The position numbers and the translations under genes are program-made. A stretch of 64,000 nucleotides of DNA, from positions 62,001 to 126,000 of the forward strand of contig NZ_AIDW01000014.1 of the NCBI RefSeq assembly GCF_000251145.1, in the 5' to 3' direction. Of this stretch, positions 51,802 to 60,463 are shown in pieces; the stretch's first letter is position 1, and the number at the start of each line of letters is the position of its first letter. Under the pieces are notes generated by a model. It saw only the letters and a program-made list of their open reading frames with translations, ran no database searches and had not been told where the DNA came from. Source of the DNA: Sphingomonas sp. PAMC 26621. Lineage in GTDB: Bacteria; Pseudomonadota; Alphaproteobacteria; Sphingomonadales; Sphingomonadaceae.

Positions 51802-52550
51802 GCCGCCACCCCGCACGCGGCTTCGAGCCAGTCGAGCGTCGCCGCGACATCGGGAAGGCGATACGCCGCGCTGCTCGGGCGCGATGCCCCGATCAGGATG
51901 CCCGCGCCGCCGAGCGCCGCCGCCGCCGCCATTGCGGGCTCGTCGGTATCGTCGTCGCCAAGGAAGACGGGCGTGAACCCCGCCATCTGCGGCGTGGCCA
52001 TCAGGCGCCGCAGCGCCGAGCCCTTGTCGCCGCCGCCGACGCGGAGCTCGACCATCATCTTGCCGGTCTGCAGATGCAGCGCGCTTTCATCAGCGAGGGT
52101 CCGGGCAAGCGCGTGCGCCTGCGGTTCCATCTCGGGGCAGGCGCGATAATGCAGCGCCGCGCCAAAGGGTTTCTCCTCGACCAGCAGGCCAGGTGTCGCT
52201 TGAGCAAAATCTTTCATGATGTTCAGAATACGATCGAGTGCAGGTGGTCGTTCCGGCAGCGATCGCAATCCGTCGTGCGATTGCACCTCCAGGCCGTGAC
52301 TTCCCGCGATCGTCAGCGGTACCGGGCCGAACAGCGCGAGGATGCCGTCGACCGACCGCCCGCTGATGATCGCGACGCGGTTGTCGAGTGCGGTGCGGAG
52401 CCGCTCGAGCAGCGTTGCGAGCCGCTCGCTGACGGTCACGAGTTCGGGCCGCGCGGCAAGCTCGACCAGCGTCCCGTCGAAATCGAGGAACAGCGCCGCG
52501 CCACGCAGCAGCGTGACGGGCGGGAGCGAATCCGGGGAGGGGGTCGTCAT
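51798..52550 (-). CDS. otsB: Trehalose-6-phosphate phosphatase
   Basis: 250 residues from ATG 52550 (MTTPSPDSLPPVTLLRGAAL); a 12-codon open extension upstream is unlikely. HAD motifs: FLDFDGTLVELAARP (I, nucleophile Asp), VAIISGRSVDGI (II), KGSALRRLM (III Lys) and VFLGDDDTDEPAM (IV). It removes the phosphate from trehalose-6-phosphate to give trehalose. It is first in the operon, and its stop overlaps the GH15 start by four bases. The upstream gap (52551-52842) shows no recognisable sigma site. Confidence 0.95.
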   Translation of the reverse strand: MTTPSPDSLPPVTLLRGAALFLDFDGTLVELAARPELVTVSERLATLLERLRTALDNRVAIISGRSVDGILALFGPVPLTIAGSHGLEVQSHDGLRSLPERPPALDRILNIMKDFAQATPGLLVEEKPFGAALHYRACPEMEPQAHALARTLADESALHLQTGKMMVELRVGGGDKGSALRRLMATPQMAGFTPVFLGDDDTDEPAMAAAAALGGAGILIGASRPSSAAYRLPDVAATLDWLEAACGVAA

Positions 52551-52842
52551 GCGCGCGCGATAGCAAGGTGGGGGGGCTGGCGTCACCCGAAACCGCCGTC
52601 GTTAGCGCGGTGGGGGGGCGACATCGTTGAAGTCTGTATCCGGCGTGGCCGTGAGGATACTTCAGGGGCAGCATGGAGCAAGTCCGGTCCGTGCCCGCTG
52701 CGCGGTGAATGTTGAAACACGTTCAGCATGCGGCGGTTGGGATAGGCTCGGGCTAGGGGGTTAACCTGTAAAAGCGACCGACCGCTCTCGCCCAGTTGCG
52801 GACAAAGTGCTTTTTGTAATGATTCTCGGCTACAGACCGGTG

Positions 52843-53190
52843 ATGGATAGAACGGTCTATAAGGTCGCAGCGGTAGCGATATTCCTCGCATACCTAACGG
52901 CAGCTTTTTTCCTGCTACAGGTGTGTCTGGCTGGAATTGTTTTGATTGGCGCTGGAATTTTTAACGCGTCAGGAAGCCTGCATGCGCAACTGAGAGCGGT
53001 GTTGCTCGTGGTTTCAGGAACTGTATTTCTCTCGTCACCTTTTTTCGCGCTGCTTGGAGCAAAGTATAGCATCAGAGCCTTTGCCCAAGCCGATATCCGC
53101 AGTTTATTTCAGGCCGCGACGATTGGAAGTGTCGGTAGCGCCCTTTATCTTTTCGCGATGTATTATTCCCTATGGATTGGCAGACTTTGA
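52843..53190 (+). CDS. Small hypothetical membrane protein
   Basis: 115 residues from ATG 52843 (ATG 52819 also in frame). Three hydrophobic segments are visible: VYKVAAVAIFLAYLTAAFFL, LRAVLLVVSGTVFLSSPFFA and TIGSVGSALYLFAMYYSLWI. Codon use is clearly richer in A/T at third positions than in neighbouring genes, as is the DNA on both sides, which suggests recent arrival. No known family is recognised, and no Shine-Dalgarno is obvious. Some of the reading may be accidental, but an uninterrupted membrane-like pattern argues for a gene. Confidence 0.55.
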   Translation: MDRTVYKVAAVAIFLAYLTAAFFLLQVCLAGIVLIGAGIFNASGSLHAQLRAVLLVVSGTVFLSSPFFALLGAKYSIRAFAQADIRSLFQAATIGSVGSALYLFAMYYSLWIGRL

Positions 53191-53565
53191 CACTTTCCTC
53201 CGCGAGAGCGACGAGGGGAAGGTCGGCTTCCCACCAGATTACGACGTTCGGCCGCGATGAACGCGAACTACCCGCCTGAAAGCTGACAGTCCGCAAACGC
53301 CCATAACCCGCCGGTCGGCAAGTTAATGGAATATCTCGATATTCGCATTTAAGTTTATACTCGCCAGATCCAGATTGACCCAAATAGTTACTGTTAGTGC
53401 TGCCGACAGGCATTCAAGACAATGTGTAATTACTTTTTACAGTCTCATCTAGGCGACACCACAGCTTGTTGTGAATCCACCAGTGGCACGGTCCTTGCTC
53501 CTTTTCAGCAGGTCACAAACGAGAATAGTCAAGAGGACGATTCCGTCGACCAAGGAGAGCTCGTC
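53191..53565. other. Gap with sigma-54 promoter and possible gene remnant
   Basis: 375 bp without a convincing gene. The right half carries the sigma-54 promoter of the PEP-CTERM gene at 53484. The left half has a minus-strand open frame (53072-53413) of low-complexity, repeat-like sequence, and on the plus strand a short run ending KVGFPPDYDVRPR, reminiscent of intergenic repeat material in sphingomonads. I treat both as non-coding. Confidence 0.5.
53484..53499 (+). promoter_or_regulatory. Consensus sigma-54 promoter upstream of the PEP-CTERM gene
   Basis: TGGCACGGTCCTTGCT equals the consensus TGGCACR-N4-TTGCW, with the invariant GG at 53485-53486 and GC at 53497-53498 exactly ten bases apart. 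Transcription should start near 53510, about 55 bp before the ATG at 53566. In PEP-CTERM systems the PrsK/PrsR pair is known to drive surface-protein genes from sigma-54 promoters. Confidence 0.85.
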
Positions 53566-54225
53566 ATGAAATCTCGCCTAGCTACGATAGCTGCTGCATC
53601 CGTGATTGCTCTGTGTGCCGCAGCACCAGCATCAGCTGCAGTCACAGTTCTGACGTTTGAGGGCATTGCCGACAGCACACCAGTCGGTAACTTCTACGCT
53701 CCGAATTATACTTTCTCAGCCTCGACGCTTGCTCTGGTTGATTCCGACGCCGGCGGCAACGGTAACTTTGCAAACGAGCCGTCGGGAAACACGATTTTCT
53801 TTTTCACCGGCGCCGAGACCCCGATCCTGAACGTGACAAACGGGTTCGATACCGGATTCTCCTTTTTCTACACGTCCGCGACGGCCGCGACGGTACGCGT
53901 GTTCAGCGGTTTCAACGGAACTGGCACCCTGCTCGGGACAATCGATCTGAGCGCGCAATTTACCCAGAACTGCGGCGGTGACCCCACCGGCGATTTCTGC
54001 AACTTTACCAATGCGGGCGTCGCGTTTGCAGGTACCGCTCACTCGATCGACTTCGGTGGAACCGCGAGCCAGACCGGCTACGACGATATCACGTTCGGTT
54101 CGGACGTGGCCGGCGGCGCTGTTCCTGAGCCCGCAACGTGGGCGATGATGCTGGCAGGCTTCGGCATGATCGGTTGCACCGTTCGTCGCCGCCAGCAGGT
54201 CCGGACGACAGTTGCCTACGCCTAA
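53566..54225 (+). CDS. PEPxxWA-CTERM surface protein
   Basis: 219 residues from ATG 53566, with AAGGAG eight bases upstream. The signal peptide is MKSRLATIAAASVIALCAAA ending ASA. The mature part is a Thr/Gly/Asn/Phe-rich beta-type domain (VTVLTFEGIADSTPVGNFYA, FDTGFSFFYTSATAATVRVF) typical of secreted PEP-CTERM proteins. The C-terminal sorting signal is complete: VPEPATWAMMLAGFGMIG, then CTVRRRQQ. This signal is cut by an exosortase, which anchors or releases the protein at the cell surface, often linked to exopolysaccharide and biofilm. No exosortase is in the window. A terminator follows. Confidence 0.93.
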   Translation: MKSRLATIAAASVIALCAAAPASAAVTVLTFEGIADSTPVGNFYAPNYTFSASTLALVDSDAGGNGNFANEPSGNTIFFFTGAETPILNVTNGFDTGFSFFYTSATAATVRVFSGFNGTGTLLGTIDLSAQFTQNCGGDPTGDFCNFTNAGVAFAGTAHSIDFGGTASQTGYDDITFGSDVAGGAVPEPATWAMMLAGFGMIGCTVRRRQQVRTTVAYA

Positions 54226-54244
54226 TTTCGACTGAAATTAAAAG

Positions 54245-54274
54245 AGCCGCTGGCCGAAAGGCTGGCGGCTTTTT
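54245..54274 (+). terminator. Intrinsic terminator after the PEP-CTERM gene
   Basis: AGCCGCTGGCC pairs with GGCTGGCGGCT (two G-U pairs in RNA) around a GAAA tetraloop, and is followed by TTTTT. It starts 20 bp after the stop. Confidence 0.88.
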
Positions 54275-54357
54275 GCTATTTGACGCACAGCAGTTGACGG
54301 TCAGTACTCCGCCAAAACACGACATTCGCATGTACAAACCTACGGCGCACTACCGTC

Positions 54358-54388
54358 GCCGGGGTGACGGCACCGCCGCCACCCCGGC
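54358..54388 (-). terminator. Hairpin downstream of the alcohol dehydrogenase gene
   Basis: GCCGGGGTG and CACCCCGGC form a nine-base stem just past the stop of the minus-strand dehydrogenase. There is no U-tract, so the call is tentative. Confidence 0.45.
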
Positions 54389-54394
54389 CCGGCC

Positions 54395-55573
54395 TTACCC
54401 GTGGGGGCGCATCACCACCTTGATGACGCCGTCTTCCTTGTCGCGGAACTTCTGGTACATTTCCGGCGCATCCTCGAGCGACGCAGGATGCGTGACGACG
54501 AAGCTCGGGTCGATGTCACCCGCCTCGATCCGCGCGAGCAGCGGCTTGGTGTACGCCTGGACGTGCGTCTGGCCCGCCTTGATCGTCAGGCCCTTGTTCA
54601 TCAGCGCGCCGAGCGGGACCTTGTCGCCCATGCCGACATAGACGCCCGGGATCGATACCGTGCCGCCCATCCGGCAGCTCATGATCGCTTCGCGCAGCAC
54701 ATGGATGCGATCAGTCGCAAGGCCGACCGTCGCCTTGGCCTTGTCGAGCACCGCATCCACCGAACCGTGGCCCGAGGCTTCCGCACCGACCGCGTCGATG
54801 CAGCTGTCCGGCCCGCGGCCCTTGGTGCGATATTGCAGCTCGTCATAGACGTTCTCGACGTCGCTGAAATCGATCGTCTCCGCGCCGCCGGCTTCCGCCA
54901 TCCGCAGCCGCTCGGGCACTTCGTCGATCGCGATGACGCGCCCTGCGCCAAGCATCAGCGCCGAGCGGATCGCGAACTGGCCGACCGGGCCGCAACCCCA
55001 GATCGCGACCGTATCGCCGGGTTCGATCTGCGCGTTTTCCGCGGCCATGTAGCCGGTCGGGAAGATGTCCGAGAGGAACAGCGCCTGCTCGTCGGTAACG
55101 CTGTCAGGCACCTTGATCGGGCCGAAATCGGCCATCGGCACACGCAGATATTCCGCCTGACCGCCGCAATAACCGCCGAGCATGTGGCTGAACCCGAACA
55201 GGCCGGCGGGCGAATGGCCCATCGCCTTGATCGCCATTTCGGCATTGGGGTTGGTCGTGCAGCAGGCCGAGAACAGCCCCTTACGGCAGAACCAGCAATC
55301 GCCGCAGCTGATCGTGAACGGTACGACGACGCGGTCGCCGATCTTGAGGTTGGTCACTTCCGACCCAAGCGCGACGACTTCGCCCATGTTCTCATGGCCA
55401 AGGATGTCGCCCGATTCCATCGTGGGCTGATAGCCGTCGAGCAGGTGAAGATCCGACCCGCAGATCGCGCAGGCGGTGACCTTGATGATCGCGTCGCGGG
55501 GATGCTTGATTTCCGGGTCGGCTACGGTGTCGACGCGAACGTCGCCTTTTCCATGCCAGCATAATGCACGCAT
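54395..55573 (-). CDS. Zinc-dependent alcohol/formaldehyde-type dehydrogenase (MDR)
   Basis: 392 residues from ATG 55573 ([20 protein letters not shown]). Catalytic zinc ligands lie in [10 protein letters not shown] and GHENMGEVV. The structural-zinc loop is complete ([15 protein letters not shown], four Cys). The NAD(P) site GCGPVGQFA follows. The central [20 protein letters not shown] is typical of the branch containing glutathione-independent formaldehyde dehydrogenase and similar enzymes. The substrate is not certain. A weak EcfG-like site (GGGAC-N16-CGTT, minus, 55659-55635) lies upstream and may give stress control. The gene stands alone. Confidence 0.9.
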   Translation of the reverse strand: MRALCWHGKGDVRVDTVADPEIKHPRDAIIKVTACAICGSDLHLLDGYQPTMESGDILGHENMGEVVALGSEVTNLKIGDRVVVPFTISCGDCWFCRKGLFSACCTTNPNAEMAIKAMGHSPAGLFGFSHMLGGYCGGQAEYLRVPMADFGPIKVPDSVTDEQALFLSDIFPTGYMAAENAQIEPGDTVAIWGCGPVGQFAIRSALMLGAGRVIAIDEVPERLRMAEAGGAETIDFSDVENVYDELQYRTKGRGPDSCIDAVGAEASGHGSVDAVLDKAKATVGLATDRIHVLREAIMSCRMGGTVSIPGVYVGMGDKVPLGALMNKGLTIKAGQTHVQAYTKPLLARIEAGDIDPSFVVTHPASLEDAPEMYQKFRDKEDGVIKVVMRPHG

Positions 55574-55634
55574 TGCTCGTCTCCGTTGGGCTGTGGATCC
55601 GCCCCGGGGGTAGGGCAAAGGATCCTGTCGCGGT

Positions 55635-55659
55635 AACGAGCGATGCCGGAAAAGGTCCC
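55635..55659 (-). promoter_or_regulatory. Weak EcfG-like site upstream of the dehydrogenase gene
   Basis: Reading minus: GGGAC (55659-55655), 16 bases, CGTT (55638-55635). One mismatch in the -35 box. Its position, about 62 bp before the ATG, is plausible. Confidence 0.25.
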
Positions 55660-55752
55660 GGTCTTTAGCCGGATGACAATAAGTAAATGTACGGGGATAC
55701 CCTGTGGTGTCTGCCGAACTAAACCTTGGTTAAGATTGCCTGGCCAACGCGG

Positions 55753-56979
55753 TTAGTCGTGCTGCATTCTTGGCTTGAACAGTGCCCCGCCCTCGACGAC
55801 CCAGATGATCCCCAACACAGCGACCCCGATCGCGAGATAGCCGATCGCGAGCGGGAAAGTCGTGCCATTGTACGATTGTCCGATCGCGGTGCCGACCAGG
55901 ACCGCGCCGACGCTGGTGATGAACCCCTGCACCGAAGACGCGGTCCCCGCGATATGCCCGACCGGTTCCATCGCCATCGCGCCGAAGTTCGATCCGCAGA
56001 GCCCGATGCAGGTCATGCTCAGCGCCTGGAACACCATGTAGGTGATAAGCGACTCCGCCCCGGTCGCGATCACCGCAAGGTGGATCAGCGACAGGCCGAT
56101 CAGGCCGAACACCGCGACCTGTGAGATCAGCCGCGTCCCCAGTCGCTCGACCAGCCGGCTGTTGGCGAAGGAGGCGCACCCCATCGAAAACGCGCAGACC
56201 GCGAACAGGATCGTGAAGCGTTCGCCCGCGTGGAATTCATCGACGAAGATCTGCTGTGCCGACGCCACGAACGCAATGATCCCGCCGAACGTCAGCGACG
56301 CGGCGAGCGCATAGCCCGCCGAATAGCGGTTGGTCAGCGTCAATCGGTAGGAGCTGGACAGCGTCGCGATGGAGATCGGCACCCGCCGCGCGACCGGCAG
56401 CGATTCGCGCAGCCGTGCGAGCGTCCACGCCAGCACGAACGCGGCGAATCCGGCGAGCGCGTAGAAGATGAAGCGCCACGGCCCCATCGTCAGCAGCACC
56501 TGCCCGAGGCTGGGCGCGAGGATCGGCACGAGGAAGAAGATCATCTGCGCGACCGACAGCGTCCGCGCCATCGTCCGCCCCGAGAAATTGTCGCGCACGA
56601 TCGCGACCGCGAGCACGCGCGTCGCCGCGGACATCAGCCCTTGCAGGATGCGCGCGCCGAGCAGCGCGCCGAACGTGCCCGAACTCGCCGCGAAGATGCT
56701 TGCCGCGACGAAGCCGAGCAGCGTGATGATGAGGATCGGCTTGCGCCCGTAACGGTCGGTCAGCGGGCCATAGGCGAGCTGGCCGGTGCCGAACCCGAGC
56801 ATGTAGGCGGTGATGATCCACTGCCGGTGGTTGGCGGTGGCGATCGACAGGTCGCGCCCGATGTCGGCGAGCGCCGGGAGCATCAGGTCGACGCCGAGCG
56901 CGTTCACCGCCATCAGCGCGGCGACGAACGCGACGAATTCATGGCGGTGCATCGCCGGGGCTGGGGCGGGGGTGGTCAT
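55753..56979 (-). CDS. Bcr/CflA-type multidrug efflux MFS transporter, second copy
   Basis: 408 residues with about 12 hydrophobic segments. It starts HEFVAFVAALMAVNALGVDL and has GQLAYGPLTDRYGRKPILII, the Bcr/CflA motif A, with FFLVPILAPSLGQVLLTMGP and AMAMEPVGHIAGTASSVQGF. It is collinear with the transporter at 26890, with many identical positions at motif sites. It probably exports a drug or metabolite by proton antiport. It is divergent from the APC permease across a gap holding a dispersed repeat. The ligand is unknown. Confidence 0.9.
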   Translation of the reverse strand: MTTPAPAPAMHRHEFVAFVAALMAVNALGVDLMLPALADIGRDLSIATANHRQWIITAYMLGFGTGQLAYGPLTDRYGRKPILIITLLGFVAASIFAASSGTFGALLGARILQGLMSAATRVLAVAIVRDNFSGRTMARTLSVAQMIFFLVPILAPSLGQVLLTMGPWRFIFYALAGFAAFVLAWTLARLRESLPVARRVPISIATLSSSYRLTLTNRYSAGYALAASLTFGGIIAFVASAQQIFVDEFHAGERFTILFAVCAFSMGCASFANSRLVERLGTRLISQVAVFGLIGLSLIHLAVIATGAESLITYMVFQALSMTCIGLCGSNFGAMAMEPVGHIAGTASSVQGFITSVGAVLVGTAIGQSYNGTTFPLAIGYLAIGVAVLGIIWVVEGGALFKPRMQHD

Positions 56980-57074
56980 GCGGGTCCGCTTAAAGGGGTG
57001 GGGCGGTATAGGCTATCTTTGATGGTGCTCGTGCGGGAGCTATAAAGGCGTATGTCCGCAGTCCCCCTCCTTTC

Positions 57075-57178
57075 GCTTCCCCGGCGGAGGCCGGGGCCCA
57101 GTAGCGATGGCCTGTGCAAGCACGTGCAGCGTCTGCCATGACCGGCCCGCGACTGGGCCCCGGCCTTCGCCGGGGAAG
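57075..57178. repeat. Dispersed palindromic repeat, copy 2
   Basis: Arms CTTCCCCGGCGGAGGCCGGG and GGCCTTCGCCGGGGAAG enclose a central run of about 45 bp, with CCCAGT/ACTGGG arm-ends as in the other copies. It lies in the 316-bp gap between the divergent MFS and APC transporter genes, so it is more than a terminator. Confidence 0.85.
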
Positions 57179-57295
57179 AAGGGGAGGTGGTGCGCGTGCA
57201 GCGAGGGCGATCGTGCTCTCCCCGCCGGCAGGGCTTTCCTCCCGCCACACTCCCGCGTTAAGGCGAACGAAAGATAAAACATTCCCGGGGGAAGC

Positions 57296-58708
57296 ATGGC
57301 CAGTCTGTTGCGCCGCAAGATCATCACCAGCGGCGCGGAGCAGCCCGCCGGACAGCAGCTCGCGCGGACCCTGTCCTGGCCGCATCTGATCGCGCTCGGC
57401 GTCGGGGCGATCGTGGGAACAGGCATCCTGACGCTGATCGGCGTCGCGTCGGATCGCGCGGGTCCGGCGGTGTTGCTGAGCTTCGCGGTCGCAGGCGCGA
57501 TCTGCGCGTGCGCGGCGCTGTGCTATGCCGAGATGGCGACGATGATCCCCGCCTCGGGCAGCGCCTATACCTATAGCTATGCGGTGCTTGGCGAGATCAT
57601 CGCCTGGGTCGTCGGCTGGAGCCTGATCCTCGAATATTCGCTCGTCGTCTCGGCGGTCGCGGTCGGCTGGTCGAGCTATGCGGTGCGCTTCCTCGCAGGG
57701 GTCGGGATCGTGCTGCCCGAGGTGCTGACGCACGGGCCGAGCGTCGGGGGCGCGTTCGGGATCAACCTGCCAGCCGTGTTCATCATCGCGGTCGTCGCCG
57801 GGCTGCTGACGCTCGGCACGCGCGAGAGCGCGCGGATCAACAGCGCGCTCGTGATCCTCAAGATCGTCACGCTCACGCTGTTCGTCATCGTCGCGCTGCC
57901 GCATTTCGACACCGCCAACCTGCACCCCTTCGCGCCCTACGGTTATGGCAGCGTGGCCGGCGCGGACGGTGTCAAATACGGCATGATGGGCGCCGCCGCG
58001 ATCATCTTCTTCGCCTTCTACGGCTTCGACGCGATCTCGACCGCGGCGGAGGAGACCAAGAACCCCGAGCGCGATCTCGCGATCGGGATCGTCGGGTCGA
58101 TGGTCGTTTGCACGATCATCTACATCGTCGTCGCGCTCGCCGCAGTCGGCGCGGTCCATTACAGCGTGTTCGGAAAGAGTGCCGAGCCACTCGCGCTGAT
58201 CCTCGTCCAGTTGCAGCAGCCCGGCATCGCGACGATCATCGCGGCGGCGGCGGCGATCGCGCTGCCGACGGTGATCCTCGGGTTCCTGTACGGGCAAAGC
58301 CGGATCTTCCTGGTCATGGCACGTGACGGGTTCCTCCCGCCCGCGCTCGCGCGCGTCTCGGCGCGCGGGACGCCGGCGCGCGTCACGCTGGTGACCGCGC
58401 TGTTCGTCAGCATCATCGCCGCGCTGATGCCGATCGACGTGATCGCCAGCCTCGCCAACGCGGGGACCTTGTGTGCGTTCGTCGCGGTGGCGGCGTGCGT
58501 GCTGGTGCTGCGGCGACGCGCGCCCGAGGCGCGGCGGCCGTTCCGGATGCCACTCGCGTGGATCATCGCGCCGCTCGCGATTCTGGGCTGCGCGTATCTT
58601 TTCACCAGCCTGCAGGTCGTAACCCAGCTTTCGTTCGTTGCGTGGAATGCGGTCGGGCTGCTGGTGTATTTCATCTACGGTCGCGCGCGCGCCACCATCG
58701 CCGCCTGA
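57296..58708 (+). CDS. APC-family amino acid permease
   Basis: 470 residues with about 12 hydrophobic segments. The APC core is LSWPHLIALGVGAIVGTGIL then AVAGAICACAALCYAEMATM and IPASGSAYTYSYAVLGEIIA, matching the cationic-amino-acid permease-like branch (YfnA/CAT-type). FFAFYGFDAISTAAEETKNP and LGFLYGQSRIFLVMARDGFL follow. It imports an amino acid, or exchanges one, by proton-coupled transport. The ATG at 57296 has GGGGGAAG upstream. It is 26 bp ahead of the CDF transporter gene, so they are likely co-transcribed. Confidence 0.92.
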   Translation: MASLLRRKIITSGAEQPAGQQLARTLSWPHLIALGVGAIVGTGILTLIGVASDRAGPAVLLSFAVAGAICACAALCYAEMATMIPASGSAYTYSYAVLGEIIAWVVGWSLILEYSLVVSAVAVGWSSYAVRFLAGVGIVLPEVLTHGPSVGGAFGINLPAVFIIAVVAGLLTLGTRESARINSALVILKIVTLTLFVIVALPHFDTANLHPFAPYGYGSVAGADGVKYGMMGAAAIIFFAFYGFDAISTAAEETKNPERDLAIGIVGSMVVCTIIYIVVALAAVGAVHYSVFGKSAEPLALILVQLQQPGIATIIAAAAAIALPTVILGFLYGQSRIFLVMARDGFLPPALARVSARGTPARVTLVTALFVSIIAALMPIDVIASLANAGTLCAFVAVAACVLVLRRRAPEARRPFRMPLAWIIAPLAILGCAYLFTSLQVVTQLSFVAWNAVGLLVYFIYGRARATIAA

Positions 58709-58734
58709 TCGGCGCGCGGAACAGGAAGTCCGAC

Positions 58735-59685
58735 ATGTCCGCTGCCAAAGAAGGCGAGTCCAACCTGGTGATCTTCGCCGCGCTTGCCGCCAATCTCGGC
58801 ATCGCGGTGGCGAAGTTCGTCGCGGCGGCGATCACCGGATCGTCGTCGATGCTGACCGAGGGGTTCCACTCGGTCGTCGACAGCTTCAACCAGGTGCTGC
58901 TGCTGTACGGCCAGCATCGCGGCAAACGCCCGCCCGATGCGGCCTATCCGTTCGGCTATGGCCGCGAACTGTATTTCTGGAGCTTCGTCGTCGCGATCCT
59001 GATCTTCGGGGTCGGCGCGGGGGTGTCGGTCTACGAAGGCTGGGTCCATCTCGAGGAACCCGAGCCGCTGCGCGACCCGCTGGTCAATTACATCGTCCTG
59101 GGGGTCGCCTTTGCGCTCGAGGGGACGTCCTGGGTCCTCGCAATGCGCGGTTTCGCCGCGGATAACCGCGGGCGTGGGTGGTGGCAGGCGGTCCGGCGGT
59201 CGAAGGATCCGGCGGGGTTCATCGTGCTGTTCGAGGATTCGGCGGCGTTGGCGGGGCTGATCGTCGCAGGCGTCGGCGTGTGGCTGAGCCATTTTCTGCA
59301 GGACCCGCGGATCGACGGGATCGCGTCGATCGTGATCGGGGGAATCCTCGGCGTGGTCGCAGCTTTGCTCGCGCGCGAGGCGAAGGGGTTGCTGATCGGG
59401 GAGGGCGCGGATCCTGCGATCGTCGCGCGCGTCCGTGCGATCGTCGACGGTCGCCCGGAGATCACCTGCGTCAACCACGTCCGGACGATCCATACCGCGC
59501 CGCAAAGCATCTTCGTGGCGATCAGCGCGGACTTCGTCGATACGCTGACGATGGGCGAGGCGGAGACATTGATCGAAACGATCGAGACCGACCTGAAGAA
59601 GGCCGAGCCGATGTTGTCGTCGATCTACATCCGGCCCGAGAAGCGCGAGAATGCCGCGGACCTGCCGGAGACCGGCAAGGCCTGA
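58735..59685 (+). CDS. Cation diffusion facilitator family transporter
   Basis: 316 residues from ATG 58735, with AGGAAG six bases upstream. The CDF fold is marked by AALAANLGIAVAKFVAAAIT, GSSSMLTEGFHSVVDSFNQV (the H-x3-D of helix 2) and FEDSAALAGLIVAGVGVWLS (D of helix 5, replacing the usual HxxxD). A cytoplasmic domain follows from about 220 (TCVNHVRTIHTAPQSIFVAI). CDF proteins export divalent metals such as zinc, iron or manganese by proton antiport. This branch is often annotated as a ZitB/FieF relative of undefined metal. Confidence 0.88.
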   Translation: MSAAKEGESNLVIFAALAANLGIAVAKFVAAAITGSSSMLTEGFHSVVDSFNQVLLLYGQHRGKRPPDAAYPFGYGRELYFWSFVVAILIFGVGAGVSVYEGWVHLEEPEPLRDPLVNYIVLGVAFALEGTSWVLAMRGFAADNRGRGWWQAVRRSKDPAGFIVLFEDSAALAGLIVAGVGVWLSHFLQDPRIDGIASIVIGGILGVVAALLAREAKGLLIGEGADPAIVARVRAIVDGRPEITCVNHVRTIHTAPQSIFVAISADFVDTLTMGEAETLIETIETDLKKAEPMLSSIYIRPEKRENAADLPETGKA

Positions 59686-59713
59686 CGGGGGAGGCGACGG
59701 CGAACGACCGCTG

Positions 59714-60364
59714 CTACTCCGCCGGCACGATCTCCACCACGTCGAGCACCGATTCGAACCGCGGCGACGGCAGCACGAGGCGCCACCGCCGGACCCCGAT
59801 CCGCTCGACATAGCCCGCAAGGTCGCGGGTCCCGTCGCGGCCATAGGCGAGCGGGCGGTGCTCGTCGCCGAACAGCATCGTGCCGAGGAAGACCGCGCGC
59901 GACGATGAATCGTCGAACAGCACGCCGACCGGGCGTTGCCCGCCGCCGACTTTCGACAGCCGGACCTGCCCGCCGTCGCGATCGACCCGGCAATCGACCG
60001 GCGGGTACATGGTCAGGTCGCGCATCGCCGTGCCGTGCGCGCCGAGTTTGGTCACGCTGCAGCGATAGGTGCCCGGCGGCGGCACCGCATCGGGTAACGC
60101 GCGGTCGGGATCGAACAGCAGTGGATCGGCGTCGATCGGTGCGATCAGGCCCGCGGCGCGGACCTTCGCCAGTGCGTCGATCCACGCCCCGCGCCACGAC
60201 CGCAAGCGCGACCGATCCGCCGGGGTCGCGACCCGGCGCCAGTCGAGATCGGTACTGACGGTGCCCGACTTCTTGGCGATGGCCTTCGCGGGCTTGCACC
60301 CGAAAGCGGTGAGCGCGGCAACGAGCATCAACCCCGAGCAGCAGGCCGGACCCTTCAGGGGCAT
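59714..60364 (-). CDS. DUF4893 exported protein
   Basis: 216 residues. The hydrophobic start CCSGLMLVAALTAFGCKP serves as a signal peptide; its Cys follows AFG rather than a standard lipobox, so lipidation is doubtful. The mature domain shows WRRVATPADRSRLRSWRGAW, LFDPDRALPDAVPPPGTYRC and RDGGQVRLSKVGGGQRPVGV with LGYARDG-like and RRWRLVLPSPRFESVLDVVE regions of DUF4893. The family is periplasmic and of unknown role. It is convergent with the CDF gene, only 28 bp from its stop. Confidence 0.82.
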   Translation of the reverse strand: MPLKGPACCSGLMLVAALTAFGCKPAKAIAKKSGTVSTDLDWRRVATPADRSRLRSWRGAWIDALAKVRAAGLIAPIDADPLLFDPDRALPDAVPPPGTYRCSVTKLGAHGTAMRDLTMYPPVDCRVDRDGGQVRLSKVGGGQRPVGVLFDDSSSRAVFLGTMLFGDEHRPLAYGRDGTRDLAGYVERIGVRRWRLVLPSPRFESVLDVVEIVPAE

Positions 60365-60463
60365 CGAAGTGCGGACGGCGGGCGGTCATGCGACATCCCA
60401 CCAATCAACCACGCCAGCCCGGGAAAGCCAAGGATAACCGTCAGGCAGTCGCCGACGGAGCGG

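Noticed and set aside
53072-53413. 113-residue minus-strand frame
   Set aside because: Overlaps the membrane-protein end and intergenic repeat-like DNA; no ribosome site and erratic codon use.
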